Shown here piece after piece: positions 8,625 through 16,571 of a DNA stretch of 64,000 nt; the stretch's first letter is position 1, and every line of letters begins with the position of its first letter. The notes beneath the pieces are model-generated. The model searched no databases and was not told the DNA's origin. It saw only the letters and a program-made list of their open reading frames with translations. The translations under genes were made by a program, and so were the position numbers. The DNA is from Chryseobacterium sp. (lineage in GTDB: Bacteria; Bacteroidota; Bacteroidia; Flavobacteriales; Weeksellaceae): assembly GCF_008014695.1 (NCBI RefSeq), contig NZ_VOXE01000001.1, positions 1 to 64,000 of the forward strand, in the 5' to 3' direction.

Positions 8625-9068
8625 TTATTTTTGCTTGCGTTTGATATCCCTGATCTCTGTACTGAAAGCCAATGCATTTTCCGTTGGAAGCCCTTCCCAG
8701 CTTTTCAGAACTTTTCCTTCCGGACTCAGTAACAGAGTGTAAGGGAATATTCCATTGGGGTTATAGCGGTCGGCTAATGAGGCATTTTCTTTTTTCAGTT
8801 CGGCTGATAACTGATTTTTTTTATTTCTCGGAAAATCTGCGTTAAGATATACAATGACATTTTCTGTTTGCAGTTTTTTAAAATCCTCAGCCTCTATGAT
8901 ATTTTTGTGAAGTTTGATACACGGTATGCACCAGTCTGATCCGGAGAAATTAAGTAAAATAAGTTCTTTATGAGCTGCTGCCGTTTTTTTTGCATTTTCG
9001 AAACGGTTTTGAGCGTGAACTGCAATCGAAAGTACAGCCACTGTTAGGATTGAAAGTAATTTTTTCAT
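8625..9068 (-). CDS. Exported thioredoxin-fold protein
   Basis: 147 residues with a signal peptide (1-19, VHAQ) and a thioredoxin fold of the thioredoxin_7/DUF255-like type. The active site is SGSDWCIPCIKLH (about residues 44-56). It would reduce or oxidise disulfides in the periplasm. It is the first gene of the operon with apbE, DUF4266 and DUF3570; a role in keeping the CGC motif of the DUF4266 protein reduced is a reasonable inference. Confidence 0.9.
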   Translation of the reverse strand: MKKLLSILTVAVLSIAVHAQNRFENAKKTAAAHKELILLNFSGSDWCIPCIKLHKNIIEAEDFKKLQTENVIVYLNADFPRNKKNQLSAELKKENASLADRYNPNGIFPYTLLLSPEGKVLKSWEGLPTENALAFSTEIRDIKRKQK

Positions 9069-9181
9069 TATTTATATTGGATAATGATTGTTAAAGTTAT
9101 GGATAGGAGGAGTGATAAAGCGGTAAAATCAACTTTATATACTGAAAAATCCTGATCATGGAGCGATCAAAATTATATGAT

Positions 9182-9570
9182 TTATGAAAGGGAAACTCTG
9201 GGCGGCTGCCAGACAGAATTCAGAAAAACGCTGTAATTACAACCGGTATCAGACGAAGGTATCTTTTCGTTTTTTATCGGAGCAAAATCATTAGGCTGGA
9301 TTTCAAACTTAAAGCCCTGCACTACTGTAAAAATAAATACATGTGGTGCAGAATGATGATAAAAGGTAATTTCCGGTCTTTTTTATAGTCACGGTCTTTA
9401 GCTGGATGATCATAATGCATCTTAAGGAATGCAATAGGAGACATTTCTCTGTTCAAAGCGTGGTGCTCGCAATAATACGCTATAAGATCTGGAATTTTAA
9501 AAAGTTGAGACACTTCAGTCGCAGAAACCGAATACAAGGAAATTAACAAGATGGAAATCAACTTTTTCAC
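9182..9570 (-). pseudogene. Small exported Bacteroidota protein, frameshifted
   Basis: The first frame (start 9570) gives a signal peptide and then LFKIPDLIAYYCEHH...DYKKDRKLPF before drifting and stopping at 9322. In the next frame the natural continuation is found: HHSAPHVFIFTVVQGF... to SVWQPPRVSLS and a stop at 9182-9184. Small exported proteins of this kind (HYxEH, DRDYxxDxKLPF, ending in WQPP) are common beside metal-efflux loci in Bacteroidota. One extra base in the AAAA run at 9361-9364 would join the two frames as KLPFYHHSAPH. Whether this is a true mutation or a sequencing error cannot be told. Confidence 0.65.
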
Positions 9571-9693
9571 CCATCAAAATTATAAAATATTTCGGTATGA
9601 ATCATATTAAATTTCATTTATAAATTTTCTTGACACCATTGTGAGCTCTGCACGGAATCTTCATGTATTGGTCACCTGTATTATTTTATTAGT

Positions 9694-9709
9694 TTAAGAC
9701 AATCTTAAG
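9694..9709 (-). promoter_or_regulatory. Candidate response-regulator site upstream of DUF2231/two-component operon
   Basis: On the minus strand: CTTAAGATTGTCTTAA, two TTAA(G) half-sites 11 bases apart. It matches 14 of 16 bases of the site at 12315-12330 in front of the lipoprotein gene. Direct half-sites with an 11-bp period are the usual target form of OmpR/PhoB regulators, and one is encoded at 10252. Confidence 0.5.
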
Positions 9710-9765
9710 AAATCACTAACCCATTCTAAATCCAAAGCTTGCCATCTTTGTTGAAACTTAACAGC

Positions 9766-10212
9766 ATGATTTCACCAACCCACCTGCATGCCATGGTAAT
9801 CCATTTTCCAATAGCATTGCTTTTAACCGCATTTTTAGGAGAGATAATTGGTCTGATATTAAAGAAAACCTTTTTAAACCAGGCTGCTTTTTACTTGCTA
9901 ATATTGGGTACCTTTGGTACGCTGATCGCTTACCTTTCCGGTGATGCTGCGGGCGACGGAATGGAGGGGGGTTCTTTAGGTAAAGCGATAATGTTGCATG
10001 AAGAGGCTGCAGCCTTAACTTTATGGCTTGCCATTATTACAACGCTGTTATATGGAGCTTTATATTTTTTTAAGAGCCATAATAGATGGTACAGAATAGT
10101 GGGAATAATACTGTTTGCAACGGTAATCGGATCAGTTACCCGTACGGCCTATTTGGGTGGACAGCTCGTATACCGGCATGGCGCCGGTGTAGAATTAGAG
10201 ATTAGTGAATGA
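9766..10212 (+). CDS. DUF2231-type four-helix membrane protein (first paralogue)
   Basis: 148 residues from the ATG at 9766 (MISPTHLHAMVIHFPIAL); a TTG nine codons upstream is less likely. Four hydrophobic helices, with histidines at the start of helix 1 (H-x-H-x4-H-F-P), GDAAGD after helix 2, HEE before helix 3 and TRTAYLGGQLVYRHG after helix 4. The His pattern suggests haem or metal in the membrane (inference; DUF2231 has no proven function). A paralogue with the same landmarks lies at 13357. It heads the operon with the response regulator, 39 bases upstream of it. Confidence 0.8.
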   Translation: MISPTHLHAMVIHFPIALLLTAFLGEIIGLILKKTFLNQAAFYLLILGTFGTLIAYLSGDAAGDGMEGGSLGKAIMLHEEAAALTLWLAIITTLLYGALYFFKSHNRWYRIVGIILFATVIGSVTRTAYLGGQLVYRHGAGVELEISE

Positions 10213-10251
10213 AGCGTTAATTTATAAACATTGCGTTAAATACTCTAAAAT

Positions 10252-10926
10252 ATGAGAATTTTAATTGTGGAAGATGAGCCGGCTATTTCAGGTTTTTTGA
10301 AAGAAGGTCTGGAAGAAGAAGGCTTCGCTGTTGATTTAGCGGATAATGGTAGGCGAGGTCTCGAACTGGCTTTAGACTGCGTTAATGAGTACGACATTAT
10401 ATTGCTAGACTGGATGCTCCCCGGGGTGAGTGGTATAGAAATTTGTCGCAACGTCAGAAATGTAAATCCGCAGGTGCCTATTATTTTCTTAACCGCTAAA
10501 AATACGGTCGATGATACCGTATTCGGTTTGGAGACCGGAGCGAATGATTACTTAAAAAAACCTTTCGCTTTCGAAGAATTATTGGCGCGAATTAGAGTGT
10601 TGATGCGTAAAAATGACGGAGAACAGTCAGTTTTTAAAATTGCGGATATTCAGATGAATATTGATGCGCATGAAGTTACTAAGGCTGGAAAACAGATTGC
10701 CTTAACCCAAAAAGAATATGCACTGCTGGAATTGCTTTTGCGAAACAAAGGAAAAGTCTGCCGTCGTTCACGGATTATGGAAAAAATATGGGACATCCAT
10801 TTTGATAAAGATACCGCGGTAATCGATGTATTCATTAACGGGTTGCGAAAAAAGTTGGATGATAAAAATGGATCTTTTATCCATACCGTCAGAGGTGTAG
10901 GCTACATAATCAACGAGGACGCATGA
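10252..10926 (+). CDS. OmpR-family response regulator
   Basis: 224 residues. Receiver domain 1-115 with acidic pocket E7-D8, phosphorylation site D53 (LLDWMLPG), T81 and the lysine of LKKPF (102-103). C-terminal winged helix about 125-222 with the recognition-helix end DVFINGLRKKLD and RGVGYII. It would be phosphorylated by the histidine kinase that overlaps its end by four bases (ATGA). Likely targets are the two TTAAG-N6-TTAAG sites at 9694 and 12315. Confidence 0.95.
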   Translation: MRILIVEDEPAISGFLKEGLEEEGFAVDLADNGRRGLELALDCVNEYDIILLDWMLPGVSGIEICRNVRNVNPQVPIIFLTAKNTVDDTVFGLETGANDYLKKPFAFEELLARIRVLMRKNDGEQSVFKIADIQMNIDAHEVTKAGKQIALTQKEYALLELLLRNKGKVCRRSRIMEKIWDIHFDKDTAVIDVFINGLRKKLDDKNGSFIHTVRGVGYIINEDA

Positions 10927-12299
10927 AATTAAGCTTTAAAAAAAGGATCGCTGCCTATAATTTGGTGGCAATTGCTGCTTTGCTGGCCTTCGCTTTCGCG
11001 GTGATTTATGCGGTAGTTTATTATACTTCCTACAAACATTTAGATGACGATATCATCAGTGAAAAAACTGAAGTATTTTCCAACTTAGACTGGAATGACG
11101 ATGCTGTTATCATGAACAAAATGCCCGAATGGGAGGAAGCGGAACACCGGCAGATAGAAGTCAATCCTACCTTTATTCAGATCGTGGATTCCAGTGGCAA
11201 AACTCTTTTTAAATCTGCCAATCTTCAGGACGATCATTTCCTTTTTAATCCCAGAAATAAAAACACCGTCTTTTATAATACCACCTTATATCAGCAAAAA
11301 ATAAGACAGGGTCAGTTCCCCATTCGTAATGATCAAGGCAGGATTATAGGACAGCTGACCATCGGAGTGTCCCAGCAGGAATCATATAACGTTTTACACA
11401 ACTTATTATTGGTGCTGGTGACCACCTATATTTTCATTGTTTCCATTTTATATTTCATCATGATTTTTGTGGCCTCTAAGGCGATAGCCCCGGTACATCA
11501 GTTAATTCAGTCGGCTTCTCAAATTAGTTATGCCAACATCAGCTCGAGGTTAACGCTGCCGGATAATGAGGATGAGATCCGCCAGCTTGCGACCACCATT
11601 AACGACCTGCTGAGCCGGCTCGAAAGCAGCTTTTACCAACAGAAACAATTTACTGCCGATGCCTCCCACGAAATGCAGACCCCTTTAGCGGCCATCAAAG
11701 GTACGATTGAAGTGCTCCTGAGAAAACCCCGCACGTCGCAACGCTATGAAGAAAAAATGCGGGAAATATTGCTTCAGACCGACCGCCTGTCCCAACTGCA
11801 CGACCAGCTCCTGCAGCTGGCCCGTCTGGAATCACCGCTTTTTGAAGTGAATAAGCAGGAAATACCTTTGAAAACCGCAGTGGACAGGAGCGTAAAAACA
11901 AATGCTGCGCTCATCTCCTCTAATATGCTCAATATTCAAAACCATATTGCCTCAGATACAGTAGTTTGGGCCGATCCTGTGCTGTTTGAAATGGTGATAG
12001 ACAATCTTATTTCCAATGCCGCCAAGTATAATAAAAGGGGCGGCAGCATTTTCATCCATTGGCAGACGGGATCGTATACGCTAACAATTACAGATGAAGG
12101 GATAGGAATTGACAGTGATCAGTTACCGTTACTTTTTAACAGGTTCTTCAGAGCCGATGATTCCCGAAGCTCCCTGATTCCCGGGAATGGTCTGGGTTTG
12201 TCTATTGCCAAACGCTTGTGCGACGCACAGCACATTTCATTGACCGTCAGCAGTGTTAAGTACCAGGGCACCACTTTTCACCTGCAGTTTTCCGCCTGA
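10923..12299 (+). CDS. Sensor histidine kinase
   Basis: 458 residues, inner membrane. Helices at about 10-32 and 158-182 bound a periplasmic sensing domain of some 125 residues; then HAMP linker (about 184-235), HisKA with H249 in DASHEMQTPLAAIKG, and an ATPase domain with N box (NLISNAAKYNKRGG), G1 (DEGIGID), F box and G2 (GNGLGLSIAK). Pairs with the upstream regulator (ATGA overlap). The signal is unknown; the surrounding regulon (rubrerythrin, VIT transporter) suggests peroxide, iron or manganese (inference). Confidence 0.95.
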   Translation: MKLSFKKRIAAYNLVAIAALLAFAFAVIYAVVYYTSYKHLDDDIISEKTEVFSNLDWNDDAVIMNKMPEWEEAEHRQIEVNPTFIQIVDSSGKTLFKSANLQDDHFLFNPRNKNTVFYNTTLYQQKIRQGQFPIRNDQGRIIGQLTIGVSQQESYNVLHNLLLVLVTTYIFIVSILYFIMIFVASKAIAPVHQLIQSASQISYANISSRLTLPDNEDEIRQLATTINDLLSRLESSFYQQKQFTADASHEMQTPLAAIKGTIEVLLRKPRTSQRYEEKMREILLQTDRLSQLHDQLLQLARLESPLFEVNKQEIPLKTAVDRSVKTNAALISSNMLNIQNHIASDTVVWADPVLFEMVIDNLISNAAKYNKRGGSIFIHWQTGSYTLTITDEGIGIDSDQLPLLFNRFFRADDSRSSLIPGNGLGLSIAKRLCDAQHISLTVSSVKYQGTTFHLQFSA

Positions 12300-12314
12300 A
12301 AATTTAAGCTGATT

Positions 12315-12330
12315 TTAAGATTGTATTAAG
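12315..12330 (+). promoter_or_regulatory. Candidate response-regulator site upstream of lipoprotein/rubrerythrin genes
   Basis: TTAAGATTGTATTAAG: two TTAAG half-sites 11 bases apart, 62 bases before the lipoprotein start and just after the kinase stop. The near-identical site in opposite orientation is at 9694-9709. Probably lets the regulator control the second half of the locus separately. Confidence 0.5.
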
Positions 12331-12391
12331 AGAAAGAAAAGACCAATGGTCAGATCTTTACATCATTATTAATCCTTAAAACAGTTATCTT

Positions 12392-12619
12392 ATGAAAACG
12401 CAAATCATTACTTTCAGTTTATTTCTGGTAGCACTCAGTTTTACTTCCTGCAAAAAAAATCAGGCTTCAGCTCCGGAAAAGTCCTCCGCTGCCCCAGCAA
12501 CAACGCCAACAACTTCAACGGTGACACCGGCAGTTGTCACCGCGAAAGATTCAGTAAAAACCGATGAAAAGCGAGAAAAATCAGAAAATGAAGCCAACGA
12601 AAAAAACGAAAGAGAGTAA
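12392..12619 (+). CDS. Small low-complexity lipoprotein
   Basis: 75 residues. Signal peptide with lipobox FTSC (Cys 20), then a Pro/Ala/Thr/Ser-rich stretch and a C-terminal half made almost entirely of Lys and Glu. No fold is suggested; such proteins are typical flexible periplasmic lipoproteins of Flavobacteriia. It follows the candidate regulator site and precedes the rubrerythrin gene by 20 bases, so the two are probably one transcript. Confidence 0.75.
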   Translation: MKTQIITFSLFLVALSFTSCKKNQASAPEKSSAAPATTPTTSTVTPAVVTAKDSVKTDEKREKSENEANEKNERE

Positions 12620-12639
12620 CACCACCAAAATTTAAAGTC

Positions 12640-13344
12640 ATGAAAAAACAGACAATCTTATGGAGCCTCCTGCTCACAGCAGGCTTCTTTTTAAATGCTT
12701 GCAAAGACACAGGCGAAAATAAATCAGAAATGAAAACCCCGGTAGATGCAGCTAGAACCCCGTCTGGCAGTTCGCTGACGGTCGCGGAAGCCAAGACAAA
12801 AACCATAGCCGACCTTCAGGAAGCCTTTAGCGGCGAGTCAAATGCCACGGCACGCTACGCTGCTTTTTCTAAAAAAGCCGCAGAAGAGGGTTATAAAGAG
12901 ATTGCTCTGCTCTTTAAAGCGGCATCTCTTGCCGAAAAAGTGCATGCCGGCAATCACAAAGCAGTACTCGAGGAAATGGGTATCGCCGTGACACCTGCTA
13001 AAATTGAGGTAAAGGTATTATCCACTAAAGAAAATCTGGAATTTGCCATTAAAGGGGAGACCTATGAAGCCACTACAATGTACCCTAACTTTCTGAAAGA
13101 TGCTGATGCCGCAGGAAATCAACTGGCGCTGATCAGTTTAAACTATGCGTACAAGACCGAGAAAAAACACAAAGCATTCTACGAACAGGCCTTGGCAGCC
13201 CTAACAGCAAACAAATTAAGTTCATTGCCTTCTGTTTATTTTGTTTGCCCGACCTGTGGTAATACCTATGAAACGGCCGCACCGAAACGTTGTGGTATTT
13301 CAATGACCAGCGGCGAAAAATTTATTAAAATAAACACCCTTTAA
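12640..13344 (+). CDS. Exported rubrerythrin lipoprotein with a degenerate rubredoxin site
   Basis: 234 residues. An N-terminal lipobox (NAC, Cys about 21) and linker precede a ferritin-like di-iron domain (about 55-190: FSGESNATARYAAF and the ExxxH helices) and a C-terminal rubredoxin-like knuckle. Rubrerythrins reduce hydrogen peroxide. In the knuckle C203-x2-C206 is intact, but the second pair is C218-G-I-S221: the last iron ligand is serine (TCA 13300-13302), where relatives have CxxC. Export of a rubrerythrin as a lipoprotein is itself unusual, since most are cytoplasmic. Neighbours (two DUF2231 proteins, VIT transporter) suggest an envelope peroxide/iron defence unit. Confidence 0.85.
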   Translation: MKKQTILWSLLLTAGFFLNACKDTGENKSEMKTPVDAARTPSGSSLTVAEAKTKTIADLQEAFSGESNATARYAAFSKKAAEEGYKEIALLFKAASLAEKVHAGNHKAVLEEMGIAVTPAKIEVKVLSTKENLEFAIKGETYEATTMYPNFLKDADAAGNQLALISLNYAYKTEKKHKAFYEQALAALTANKLSSLPSVYFVCPTCGNTYETAAPKRCGISMTSGEKFIKINTL

Positions 13345-13356
13345 ATAACGGAAATA

Positions 13357-13851
13357 ATGGATCAAACACATATACATCTGCTGATCACTCACCTGCCTGT
13401 ATTCGGGTCACTCTTAGGGACTTTAATATTGGGGTATGGGATGTGGAAAAAAAGCAATACCACCGTAATAGCCTCCTACTATGTATTGGTGATTTCTGCA
13501 TTGGGTGCTGTGGTAGCCTATGTAACGGGAGAGGGCGCCGAAGAAACAGTGGAGAACATTCAGGGTGTTTCCGAAAAGGTCATCGAGCAGCATGCCGATT
13601 TTGCGGTTTTTGCTTTAGTGGCCCTTATTGCAGTCGGCGTTTTTTCACTGCTCGGAATATTTGCCCGGCTTACAGCGAGCACTCTTGCCAAACCGGCTGC
13701 AACAGTCGCGCTGTTATTGGGAATAATCAGTTTTGGCCTGGTTGCACGTACCGGGTATTTGGGTGGACAGATCCGGCATACGGAAATTGCTTCAGGCGCA
13801 ACGCAAAACGCGGTTGACCAGGGGGGCGCAGACAGCGGCGATGATGATTAG
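13357..13851 (+). CDS. DUF2231-type four-helix membrane protein (second paralogue)
   Basis: 164 residues, 12 bases after the rubrerythrin gene. Four helices with HIHLLITHLPVFG at the start, GEGAEE after helix 2, EQHADFA before helix 3 and ARTGYLGGQIRHTE after helix 4; these match the landmarks of the protein at 9766 in order and spacing. The tail is acidic (SGDDD). Conserved membrane histidines suggest a cofactor; an electron path to the exported rubrerythrin is an attractive but unproven idea. Confidence 0.8.
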   Translation: MDQTHIHLLITHLPVFGSLLGTLILGYGMWKKSNTTVIASYYVLVISALGAVVAYVTGEGAEETVENIQGVSEKVIEQHADFAVFALVALIAVGVFSLLGIFARLTASTLAKPAATVALLLGIISFGLVARTGYLGGQIRHTEIASGATQNAVDQGGADSGDDD

Positions 13852-13881
13852 CACCATGGCTGCAGGAAAAACATAATCCTG

Positions 13882-13911
13882 AAAAGCGATTCGTATTCGG
13901 ATCGCTTTTTT
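13882..13911 (+). terminator. Rho-independent terminator
   Basis: AAAAGCGAT (13882-13890), 10-base loop, ATCGCTTTTTT (13901-13911). Ends the lipoprotein-rubrerythrin-DUF2231 unit and separates it from the VIT gene. Confidence 0.85.
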
Positions 13912-13955
13912 AGCATATAATAGTCTTAAATTTAAACAGTTAAAAAAACAGAAAA

Positions 13956-14657
13956 ATGGTCACAATTGAAAATTATTTAGACAGTCATTATATCCACCGG
14001 AGCAATTGGTTAAGGGCTGCGGTGTTGGGAGCAAATGATGGGATAATTTCTATTTCCAGCCTCGCAATAGGAGTAGCAGCGGCAAGTGCTGCCAGGGAAC
14101 CTATAGTGTTGGCAACAGTCGCCGGGCTTGTAGCAGGAGCCTTATCCATGGCGGCAGGCGAATATGTTTCGGTCAGTTCTCAAACCGATACCGAAAAAGC
14201 TGATATTGAAAGGGAAATACAGGAACTCAGAGAGATGCCCGATGAAGAGTTGCAGATATTGGCGCAGATCTACGAAAGAAGAGGTTTAAAGAAAGATACC
14301 GCCATGCAGGTAGCTGTTGAATTAACAGAAAAAGACGCTTTGGGCGCACACATTCGGGACGAACTGGGCATCAACGAGATAACCAAGGCCAATCCTATCC
14401 AGGCAGCTGGAGCCTCAGGTGCAGCATTTACGGTGGGTGGCGTATTACCCTTGTTGGTAATACTCTTCGCGCCGGTAAAAAACATGGAGTATTGGATGTA
14501 TGGTCTTACGATCGTTTTCTTAATGATCTTGGGTACCATTGCGGCAAAAACAGGAGGTTCAGATGTGAAAAAAGCGATCTTGAGAATAACGGTATGGGGG
14601 ACAATTGCAATGGGGCTGTCTGCTTTGGTAGGATATCTTTTTGGGGTAAAAATATAG
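13956..14657 (+). CDS. VIT1/CCC1-family Fe2+/Mn2+ transporter
   Basis: 233 residues, inner membrane. Begins with HYIHRSNWLRAAVLGANDGIISISSL, the signature of the family, followed by helix 2 (GLVAGALSMAAGEYVSVSSQ), a long acidic cytoplasmic helix (about 70-140) with ExxE metal-binding repeats, and three more helices. Homologues move iron or manganese out of the cytoplasm. It lies after a terminator so it has its own promoter, but thematically belongs with the rubrerythrin regulon. Confidence 0.92.
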   Translation: MVTIENYLDSHYIHRSNWLRAAVLGANDGIISISSLAIGVAAASAAREPIVLATVAGLVAGALSMAAGEYVSVSSQTDTEKADIEREIQELREMPDEELQILAQIYERRGLKKDTAMQVAVELTEKDALGAHIRDELGINEITKANPIQAAGASGAAFTVGGVLPLLVILFAPVKNMEYWMYGLTIVFLMILGTIAAKTGGSDVKKAILRITVWGTIAMGLSALVGYLFGVKI

Positions 14658-14761
14658 AAGGATAAAATACAGACGGCCTTTACACAACGAAGTAGATATT
14701 TGAAATCTCTAGATGATTACAGTTGCAAAGCTTTTTATTTTAAAATCAGGTGTTGCGTAGC

Positions 14762-14926
14762 TCAACTGCTGATCCGCTCAATAATCCTATTAACCTCCTC
14801 CTCAGTCTCTTTCAGCCGCGCATTGCAGATCTCCGGATGTTCCGCCGCGCGCTTCACCTTTTTCCCAAAGTCGTCCACCAACACTTCTTCAGACTCGGTC
14901 GCTTTCGTGTTTCCTGAAGTTCCTCA
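14762..14926 (-). pseudogene. xseB: Exonuclease VII small subunit, C-terminal fragment
   Basis: The minus-strand frame ending at TGA 14762-14764 reads SGNTKATESEEVLVDDF, then KKVKRAAEHP and EICNARLKETEEEVNRII. The pattern ESEEV-x-VD-x-x-x-KVKRA...C-x-x-x-L-x-x-TEEEVN is that of Bacteroidota XseB. Its N-terminal part is gone: a TGA interrupts the frame just upstream and the XRE gene begins 18 bases further on. An N-terminal fragment of xseA lies in the same orientation 1.65 kb upstream (16572-16865). Together they look like an xseAB operon split by the module between them. Confidence 0.6.
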
Positions 14927-14943
14927 AAGACTTTTCGGTAAGT

Positions 14944-15159
14944 CTATAATTGAAAATTTTGAAGGAATTCTGCTAAGTCGTTCAGTGTTAATGAAAAAAA
15001 ATTAAAGGCAGTAACTAAAAAAAGCAGACTTGGTTTTAACCTGCCGTTCTCTATTTTTGATAATTTACTTTGCGAGATATTTAATTCATGAGCTAATTCC
15101 TCTTGTGAAAGATTTTTATCTTCACGCATTTTTTTGATGATATACCCTAAATCTTTCAT
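14944..15159 (-). CDS. XRE-family HTH repressor, module copy 2
   Basis: 71 residues from the ATG at 15157-15159 (MKDLGYIIKKMRED); a longer upstream frame lacks support. 61 of 71 residues match the copy at 4963-5178; flanking DNA is also similar (for example TTCCTGAAGTTCCT after both). The whole protein is a Cro/C1 helix-turn-helix with SQEELAHELNISQSKLSK. It is divergent from the Gly-rich lipoprotein gene at 15288, with the conserved palindrome 15190-15209 between them. Confidence 0.85.
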   Translation of the reverse strand: MKDLGYIIKKMREDKNLSQEELAHELNISQSKLSKIENGRLKPSLLFLVTAFNFFSLTLNDLAEFLQNFQL

Positions 15160-15189
15160 TTTCCAGTAAAATACAAATGCAAATATACC

Positions 15190-15209
15190 GAATATTCCAA
15201 AACGGAATT
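15190..15209. promoter_or_regulatory. Candidate operator of XRE copy 2
   Basis: GAATATTCCAAAACGGAATT, TTCC-N5-GGAA core, 31 bases upstream of the XRE start and 79 before the peptide gene. Same arms as the site at 5206-5225. Confidence 0.5.
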
Positions 15210-15287
15210 GTGTGGAAAATTTCAATAATTCAATTTTGACAAATTATAGAATATAAAAAGCCATTTAATTAATTTAAACGAAAAACG

Positions 15288-16217
15288 ATGAAAAACAAAT
15301 TATTGACCATTTCTGCATTTGCATTAATGCTGAGTTTATCTAATTGCACACAGGACGGTAGGAATAGTATGGATTTACAACCTGAACCGTCTTCTACAAA
15401 TGCAGTTACTTTGAAATCAAACCTGCTTTCATTTAATAAGAATTTCAAATATGCACCAAACAGTAATGTTGTTAATGGCAAGAAATGGTGGCAATAGGTT
15501 GGGCAAGCTTGTGCAATTGCAGGTGGTGATGCAGGAGGTGCTGTTGCAGCAATGGCGGGTACGCATCATCTTGCTCTTGCTGTCGGCCTAGCGTCTGAAG
15601 GAACAGGTTATGCAGTTGTGCAGACTGTTTCGGGAGTTATTGGTGCTGCTGGAGGATCCTATGCAGCTTATTGCACAACAGGCGGATCTTGTAAGGGGAC
15701 GTTTAATGCCAACCCTACAAATGGACATGCAGTAAAGTACGATTTTCCTTCAGAATACGATTATATAGAAAATTTTGGAGAACTTCATAATCAAGATTTA
15801 AATAGCTCATATATGTCTGAAACTGCTATTCCGGAAATTGATTGGATTGGACAAAATATACCAAATGTTAATACTATTGATTATAATTTGTTATATAGTA
15901 GCGAAGAGTTTCAGCAATTGCGTGATAAAATAAATGAGATTTCCAATAATTACAAAAACTCTAACTATGATTATGTAAAAATGTTGGATGAGTACAAAGA
16001 GGCGAACCTCATGACAAGTGATACTTATGATATCTTAAATTTATATTTTTCAGCTACAATGAAATCTGAAAGTTTTGATGAATATCAAGCGATCACAGAT
16101 TATTACGTACAACAGGTTATACAGTCCAATCTCAGCCCGGATGATAAAAAAGCTCTTTTTGCATGTTTTTCGGTATCAATACAGAGTTATTATTATTGGT
16201 TAAATTTAGAGATATGA
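15288..16217 (+). pseudogene. Gly/Ala-rich secreted lipoprotein gene with in-frame TAG (module copy 2)
   Basis: The first part (15288-15497) has a lipoprotein signal (LSLSNC, Cys 20) and ends ...NGKKWWQ followed by TAG at 15495-15497. The same frame then continues without a gap: VGQACAIAGGDAGGAVAAMA, a second glycine/alanine-rich hydrophobic run with AAYCTTGGSCK, and a soluble C-terminal domain to the TGA at 16217. Restored, it is 309 residues with one stop. The central Gly/Ala/Cys region recalls pore-forming or bacteriocin peptides (inference); no family is recognised. A downstream ATG at 15552 could still give the C-terminal 221 residues but without the signal peptide. The stop overlaps the next gene (ATGA). 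Confidence 0.65.
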
Positions 16218-16399
16218 AACGGGAAATTAATTTAATATATTATAAAATAGCGCTACTGTTTCTGTTAATTTCACAATATGAAAACTTATTTAATAAGGGT
16301 ATTGTTTTATCAAAAGTTACTTATCTTATTTTAATTCTTTTGCTGGCTTTTGACTCGGGAGTATTTATAATTAATTTAATGGGCAATAGAAAAAAATAG
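16214..16399 (+). CDS. Small two-helix membrane protein, module copy 2
   Basis: 61 residues from the ATG at 16214, which overlaps the upstream TGA as ATGA. Two hydrophobic segments (about 8-22 and 33-52) and a basic C-terminus (NRKK), the same topology as the product of 5427-5633, although the sequences have diverged. Translational coupling to the secreted protein suggests a partner or immunity function (inference). Confidence 0.6.
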   Translation: MKREINLIYYKIALLFLLISQYENLFNKGIVLSKVTYLILILLLAFDSGVFIINLMGNRKK

Positions 16400-16422
16400 T
16401 AACCAATCGCATATTTTATTTC

Positions 16423-16446
16423 AAAAGGGTGTTTTTCACCCTTTTT
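16423..16446 (+). terminator. Rho-independent terminator
   Basis: AAAAGGGTG (16423-16431), loop TTTTT, CACCCTTTTT (16437-16446) followed by more T. Ends the peptide/membrane-protein unit. Confidence 0.85.
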
Positions 16447-16571
16447 CTTTTTTCAAGGCAGACAATTCATAATTCTCTGCTATGATATTGCTGAAGTGAA
16501 ATTTACTGTTTATCGGTCAAGATAGAATTCTCCATGAATAATTTCATTGTTGCGTCCGGTTTCGCTGGTAC

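Noticed and set aside
13924-13945. Third regulator site before the VIT gene (TTAAA repeats)
   Set aside because: The half-sites are 6 and 14 bases apart, not 11, and lack the ATTGT spacer shared by the other two.
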